NCBI GenBank assembly: GCA_019638705.1
Contig: JAHBTI010000003.1
Span: forward strand, 1-64,000
Source of the DNA: Bacteroidota bacterium
GTDB taxonomy: Bacteria; Bacteroidota; Bacteroidia; B-17B0; Aurantibacillaceae
DNA: 64,000 bases
Direction of reading: 5' to 3'
Positions 60,411 to 64,000 of this stretch are shown here, piece after piece (within the stretch, counting starts at the first letter, position 1; each line of letters begins with the position of its first letter). Under the pieces are notes generated by a model. The model saw nothing but the letters and a program-made list of their open reading frames with translations, was not told the origin of the DNA and did not search any database. A program made the position numbers and the translations under genes.

Positions 60411-62363
60411 ATGAGTTCGCATCATCACAGCATTAACAAAGTAAGCCTTGGGGGCTTGCTCATCAGTCTTGGAATTATTTTTGGCGACATCGGCACAAGT
60501 CCGCTGTATGTAATGAGTGCCATTATAGGCGATGATGTGATTGATGCCAATATTATAAAAGGTGCGGTATCGGCAGTATTTTGGACACTCACACTTCAAA
60601 CTACGGTTAAATACATTATCCTCACGCTGCGAGCCGATAATAACGGTGAGGGTGGCATTTTTTCGCTTTATACCTTGGTAAGAAAAAGTAAATACAAATG
60701 GTTGATTGTTCCTGCGGTGATTGGCGGAAGTGCGCTTTTGGCTGACGGTATTATTACACCGCCCATTTCAGTTTCGGCGGCTATGGAGGGTATGCGTTTT
60801 TTTAATCCTGAATTTAAAACCGTGCCTTTTGTTATTATGATATTGTTCGGCTTGTTTTTTATTCAGCAATTCGGCACAAATTTTCTCGGAAAGTTTTTTG
60901 GACCATTTATGATGTTGTGGTTTTTAATGCTGGGGATTTTGGGTACTGTTCAACTTTCAAAAAACTGGGAAATGTTATCGGCGTTAAATCCGTATTACGC
61001 ATACGAATTGCTAAGAACACACCCTTCGGGCATTTTAATTTTGAGTGCGGTTTTTTTATGTACCACAGGTGCAGAAGCCATTTATTCAGACATGGGGCAT
61101 TGCGGAAAAAACAACATTCGCGTGAGCTGGATTTTTGTAAAAACCATGCTGTTGCTTAATTATATTGGTCAGGGCGCGTGGTTGGTTTCGCAACACGGAC
61201 ACAAACTTTCTGAATTTAAAGCTGCTAATCCTTTTTACGCCATTGTTCCCGAAGCCTTTATGCCGTACAGCGTAGCTATTGCTACTATGGCGGCTGTAAT
61301 TGCATCTCAGGCTTTAATCAGTGGCGCATTTACATTGGTGAATGAAGCCATGCGTTTGGATTTAGGTCCGAAACTATCTATAAAATACCCCACCGAAGAA
61401 CGGGGGCAGCTTTATATTCCCGCTGTAAATTGGTTGTTGTTGGCAGGCTGTATTGTTGTGGAACTGTATTTTCAAAAATCGGTGAATATGCAGGGGGCTT
61501 ACGGCTTGGCTCTTATATTGTGTATGCTGATGACAACGGTACTGCTAAATTTTTATATGCACATGAAACGTTATAACAAATACTTTATTTATTTCATCAT
61601 CACGTTTTATCTTGTATTTGAACTTTCGTTTCTTTACGCCAATCTCGGAAAATTTATGCACGGTGGCTGGCTCACGTTGTTGGTGGCAGGTGTTATGATT
61701 TTTATGATGAGTGTTTGGTTTATTGCCAAAAAAATCGGCAAACGGTATGTGGACTTTGTGAAATTTGAAGGACACAAACAAACCATTATTGATTTGAGCA
61801 ACGATAACTCCATGCAAAAGTATGCCACGCATTTGGTATATATGACAAGTGCCAATAATACTGATGAAATTGAAGCAAAAATTATTTATTCCATCCTCAA
61901 TAAACGCCCTAAGCGCGCTGACATTTACTGGTTTGTGCATGTAAATGTGGTGAACGAACCGCACCGCATGGATTACCGTGTAACCGAAATTGCAAGCAAC
62001 GATATTATCCGTATTGATTTTATGCTTGGTTTCCGTGTGCTGCCGCGCATAAATTTTATGTTTCGCAAAGTGGTGGAAGATATGGTGGAAAGAAAAGAAG
62101 TGGACATTACAAGCCGCTATACCTCATTAAATAAAAATAATGTGATTGGCGATTTTAAATTTGTGGTTCTGGAAAAATTTTTATCGTTAGACAATGAATT
62201 GCCTCTGTTTGAAAAAATTGTGCTGCAAATTTATTTTTTCTTAAAGCATTTTAGCATCAGCGAAGCGCGTGCCTTTGGTTTAGATAACAGTTCGGTTAAA
62301 ATTGAAAAATTTCCTATGGTGATTAAAGAACCGAAAGGAATTAAGTTGCACCGAATTGAATAA
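60411..62363 (+). CDS. kup: Kup-type potassium transporter
   Basis: 650 residues from ATG 60411 (MSSHHHSINKVSLGGLLISLGIIFGDIGTSPLYVMSAII). The hallmark GDIGTSPLYV, NNGEGGIFSLYTLVRK, GSALLADGIITPPISVSAAMEG, and CTTGAEAIYSDMGHCGKNNIRVSW are all present, with about twelve membrane helices over residues 13-435. The cytosolic C-terminus (FEGHKQTIIDLSNDNSMQKYATHLVYMTSANNTDEIEAK) follows. Takes up potassium with protons. An upstream in-frame codon at 60366 lies in the promoter and is rejected. Confidence 0.96.
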   Translation: MSSHHHSINKVSLGGLLISLGIIFGDIGTSPLYVMSAIIGDDVIDANIIKGAVSAVFWTLTLQTTVKYIILTLRADNNGEGGIFSLYTLVRKSKYKWLIVPAVIGGSALLADGIITPPISVSAAMEGMRFFNPEFKTVPFVIMILFGLFFIQQFGTNFLGKFFGPFMMLWFLMLGILGTVQLSKNWEMLSALNPYYAYELLRTHPSGILILSAVFLCTTGAEAIYSDMGHCGKNNIRVSWIFVKTMLLLNYIGQGAWLVSQHGHKLSEFKAANPFYAIVPEAFMPYSVAIATMAAVIASQALISGAFTLVNEAMRLDLGPKLSIKYPTEERGQLYIPAVNWLLLAGCIVVELYFQKSVNMQGAYGLALILCMLMTTVLLNFYMHMKRYNKYFIYFIITFYLVFELSFLYANLGKFMHGGWLTLLVAGVMIFMMSVWFIAKKIGKRYVDFVKFEGHKQTIIDLSNDNSMQKYATHLVYMTSANNTDEIEAKIIYSILNKRPKRADIYWFVHVNVVNEPHRMDYRVTEIASNDIIRIDFMLGFRVLPRINFMFRKVVEDMVERKEVDITSRYTSLNKNNVIGDFKFVVLEKFLSLDNELPLFEKIVLQIYFFLKHFSISEARAFGLDNSSVKIEKFPMVIKEPKGIKLHRIE

Positions 62364-62515
62364 CTTTCAGGGTTAAATTCTATGATTTTGGGCAAATTTG
62401 AGTAAAAAGGCAGTTTCACACCATTTTTACCCGTTTCGCACATTTATTGCTATTAGTTTAAAAATAAATATCTTACCTTTCGTGAAAATTTTAACTTAAC
62501 AGATTTTTAGATTTG

Positions 62516-62531
62516 TGGCACGATTTTTGCA
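62516..62531 (+). promoter_or_regulatory. Sigma-54 (-24/-12) promoter
   Basis: TGGCACGATTTTTGCA matches the sigma-54 consensus TGGCACG-N4-TTGC(A/T) at every fixed base, with the correct GG-to-GC spacing. It ends 31 nt before the ATG of the secreted-protein gene at 62563, on the right strand. Confidence 0.75.
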
Positions 62532-62562
62532 ATACTATATAACAGATAAAAAACAACTATTT

Positions 62563-64000
62563 ATGAACAGAAAAATTTACACCCTTACGCTTGTGCTTTT
62601 TAGTGCTTTAGTTTCTTTCTCGCAAAATCAACTTTCTAAATGGTATTTTGGACATCATGCTGCTTTAGATTTTATGACCACTCCACCCACTATTTTAGAC
62701 AGCAGTGCTATGAGTACGGGTGAGGGTTGTTCAAGCATGGCAGACCCTGCAGGCAATTTATTGTTTTATACCGACGGAATAAAAGTATGGAACAGAAAAC
62801 ATCTTGTAATGGAAAATGGTTCGGGATTATTGGGTAACTCATCATCATCACAATCTTCCATTATTGTTAAACAATCGGGCAATACCAATATTTATTACAT
62901 TTTTACAATGGCAGCCGGAGCAAGCACCGTAGGGCTAAATTACTCAGTAGTGAATATGGATTTAGCTGCAGGCTTGGGTTCTGTTACCGTGCTTAATGCG
63001 CCTTTATATAACAACCAGTGTACAGAGCAAATTACCGCTACCCAACATGCCAATGGTGTAGATTTTTGGATAGTTATTCATGAATTTAATTCGCTTAATT
63101 TCAGGGCTTATCAACTTACTTCAACCGGAGTAAATACAACGGCTGTTATTTCGGGCTTTTTTGGTACTGTGTATAATGGTATGTATGGGAATTTAAAATT
63201 TTCTCCCAATGGACAGAAATTAGCTTCTGCCATAGAAGTTTCTGTTCCGTTGGTAGAATTGTATGATTTTAATACTAATACAGGAGTAGTAAGCAATCCA
63301 TTTCCTTTATCAACCGCAAGTACCACAGCCGGTGCAAGCAGTTTTTATGCTGCTTACGGCTGCGAGTTTTCGCCTGACGGAACAAAATTTTACAGCAGCG
63401 GTTGGGGTTATTATGCTATAAGGCAATGGGATTTAAGTGCAGGTTCTCCGGGGGCTGTTATTTCCTCCTCTGTGGCAATATCTTCACCTACCATTGCCAT
63501 GTGCGGTGCTATGCAATTAGCCCCCAACGGAAAAATATATGTTGCTACAAATACAGGTTCGCTTCATGTGATTAATGACCCGAACGTAGCGGGAGCAAGT
63601 TGTAATTATGCAGCCTTTGGGCAACCTGTTTCAACAACAGTTTCTGTAGTTACTAATACTAATACCGGCAGCACTTCTACTTTTATCTCCAAATCAAATA
63701 TTGGCTTGCCTAATATATTTGCAGCAAAATGTGCTTTTGGTTACGCCATACAAGGCAACAACGTGGTGTGTAACAACGGAAGCACAGCTACTGCAAGCGT
63801 TGTAAATCTTGTGGGTAATCATGGCAGCGTAAATTATTCTTGGACAAACGGCTCACTTACATACTATACAGCACAAGTAAATGCATTAACAATTGGCAAT
63901 TGGACGATTACCGTAATAGACAGTGTTGGTTGTGAAGTAAAAAAATTGTACACGGTTTCACAAACCACAACTGCGCTGGCTATTATGACAAGCAATGCTA
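62563..64000 (+). CDS. Secreted T9SS-type protein, N-terminal part (runs off window)
   Basis: At least 479 residues, open to the right edge. The signal peptide is MNRKIYTLTLVLFSALVSFS, then KWYFGHHAALDF, the opening of a common Bacteroidota secreted family that usually ends in a T9SS type B sorting domain. About 350 residues of WD40/beta-propeller-like repeats follow (MADPAGNLLFYTDGIKVWNRK, FSPNGQKLASAI, FSPDGTKFYSSGWGYYAIRQWDLS, LAPNGKIYVATN), then an Ig-like/PKD start (NNVVCNNGSTATASVVN). The sorting domain lies outside. Preceded by a sigma-54 promoter. Confidence 0.85.
   Translation, partial: MNRKIYTLTLVLFSALVSFSQNQLSKWYFGHHAALDFMTTPPTILDSSAMSTGEGCSSMADPAGNLLFYTDGIKVWNRKHLVMENGSGLLGNSSSSQSSIIVKQSGNTNIYYIFTMAAGASTVGLNYSVVNMDLAAGLGSVTVLNAPLYNNQCTEQITATQHANGVDFWIVIHEFNSLNFRAYQLTSTGVNTTAVISGFFGTVYNGMYGNLKFSPNGQKLASAIEVSVPLVELYDFNTNTGVVSNPFPLSTASTTAGASSFYAAYGCEFSPDGTKFYSSGWGYYAIRQWDLSAGSPGAVISSSVAISSPTIAMCGAMQLAPNGKIYVATNTGSLHVINDPNVAGASCNYAAFGQPVSTTVSVVTNTNTGSTSTFISKSNIGLPNIFAAKCAFGYAIQGNNVVCNNGSTATASVVNLVGNHGSVNYSWTNGSLTYYTAQVNALTIGNWTITVIDSVGCEVKKLYTVSQTTTALAIMTSNA

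Noticed and set aside
1..64000. CRISPR array
   Set aside because: No regularly spaced direct repeats of 23-47 bp with unique spacers were found; the repeats present are palindromic dispersed elements or short tandem units.

Overview
The window is a gene-dense, AT-rich bacterial chromosome segment, most likely from a Bacteroidota (Bacteroidetes) member near the Chitinophagales/Sphingobacteriales. The evidence is a gldC gene, a PorP/SprF-family gene, many secreted proteins with type IX secretion (T9SS) C-terminal sorting domains of both type A and type B, a type III glutamine synthetase, a long-form GAPDH, a bifunctional FtcD, and TAnnTTTG -7 boxes typical of the phylum, several only 5-8 nt from the start codon. 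No rRNA, CRISPR array, transposase, integrase or phage gene was seen. Genus cannot be assigned.

Layout. 1-1.4 kb: tail of an HNH nuclease, a GNAT/small-protein pair and tRNA-Pro. 1.5-10.97 kb: guaA, gldC, an OmpA-family protein, folK, sppA, a LiaF-like membrane protein, then a DUF4288 gene with a LytS/LytTR two-component pair. 11.0-23.2 kb: a 12-kb minus-strand block of secreted T9SS type A proteins. It has a giant metalloprotease-like/beta-helix protein followed by an array of four 'A' paralogues and two 'B' paralogues joined by 4-nt stop/start overlaps. This array is the most unusual part of the window. Pentanucleotide repeats lie in two signal-peptide regions (one leaves its gene out of frame), a G-tract element interrupts a third gene, and a frameshift splits a fourth. 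It looks like a repeat-tunable set of secreted surface proteins maintained by duplication and recombination.

23.4-34.0 kb: XRE regulator, gluQ, M23 peptidase, alaS, a RelE-type toxin-antitoxin pair, an SdpR/SdpI-like repressor-immunity pair with a clear operator, an ATPase gene bracketed by two related palindromes, ftcD and an HTH regulator. 34.2-46 kb: a secreted protein, Crp/Fnr regulator, radical SAM protein, queA with an odd leader, TPR protein, pheS, two tiny lipoproteins, rlmD, a VbhA/Fic-type toxin-antitoxin pair, truA and an ABC exporter. 46-64 kb: an AT-rich orphan gene, type III glutamine synthetase, trmN6-like methyltransferase, a 1534-residue T9SS type B protein paired with PorP/SprF, carA, DUF4834-like protein, gap, a HAD nucleotidase, a membrane protein, a Kup potassium transporter, and the start of another T9SS-type secreted protein behind a textbook sigma-54 promoter.

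Three families of short dispersed repeats sit at gene ends: CACAAAGaCACaGAG-type palindromes, the CGATACGCCTCC / TGTCATTTCGAG family, and the C/G-tract element. Several act or could act as terminators. In the T9SS theme, gldC and PorP/SprF belong to the gliding/secretion apparatus or its partners, and the large proteins are its predicted cargo.
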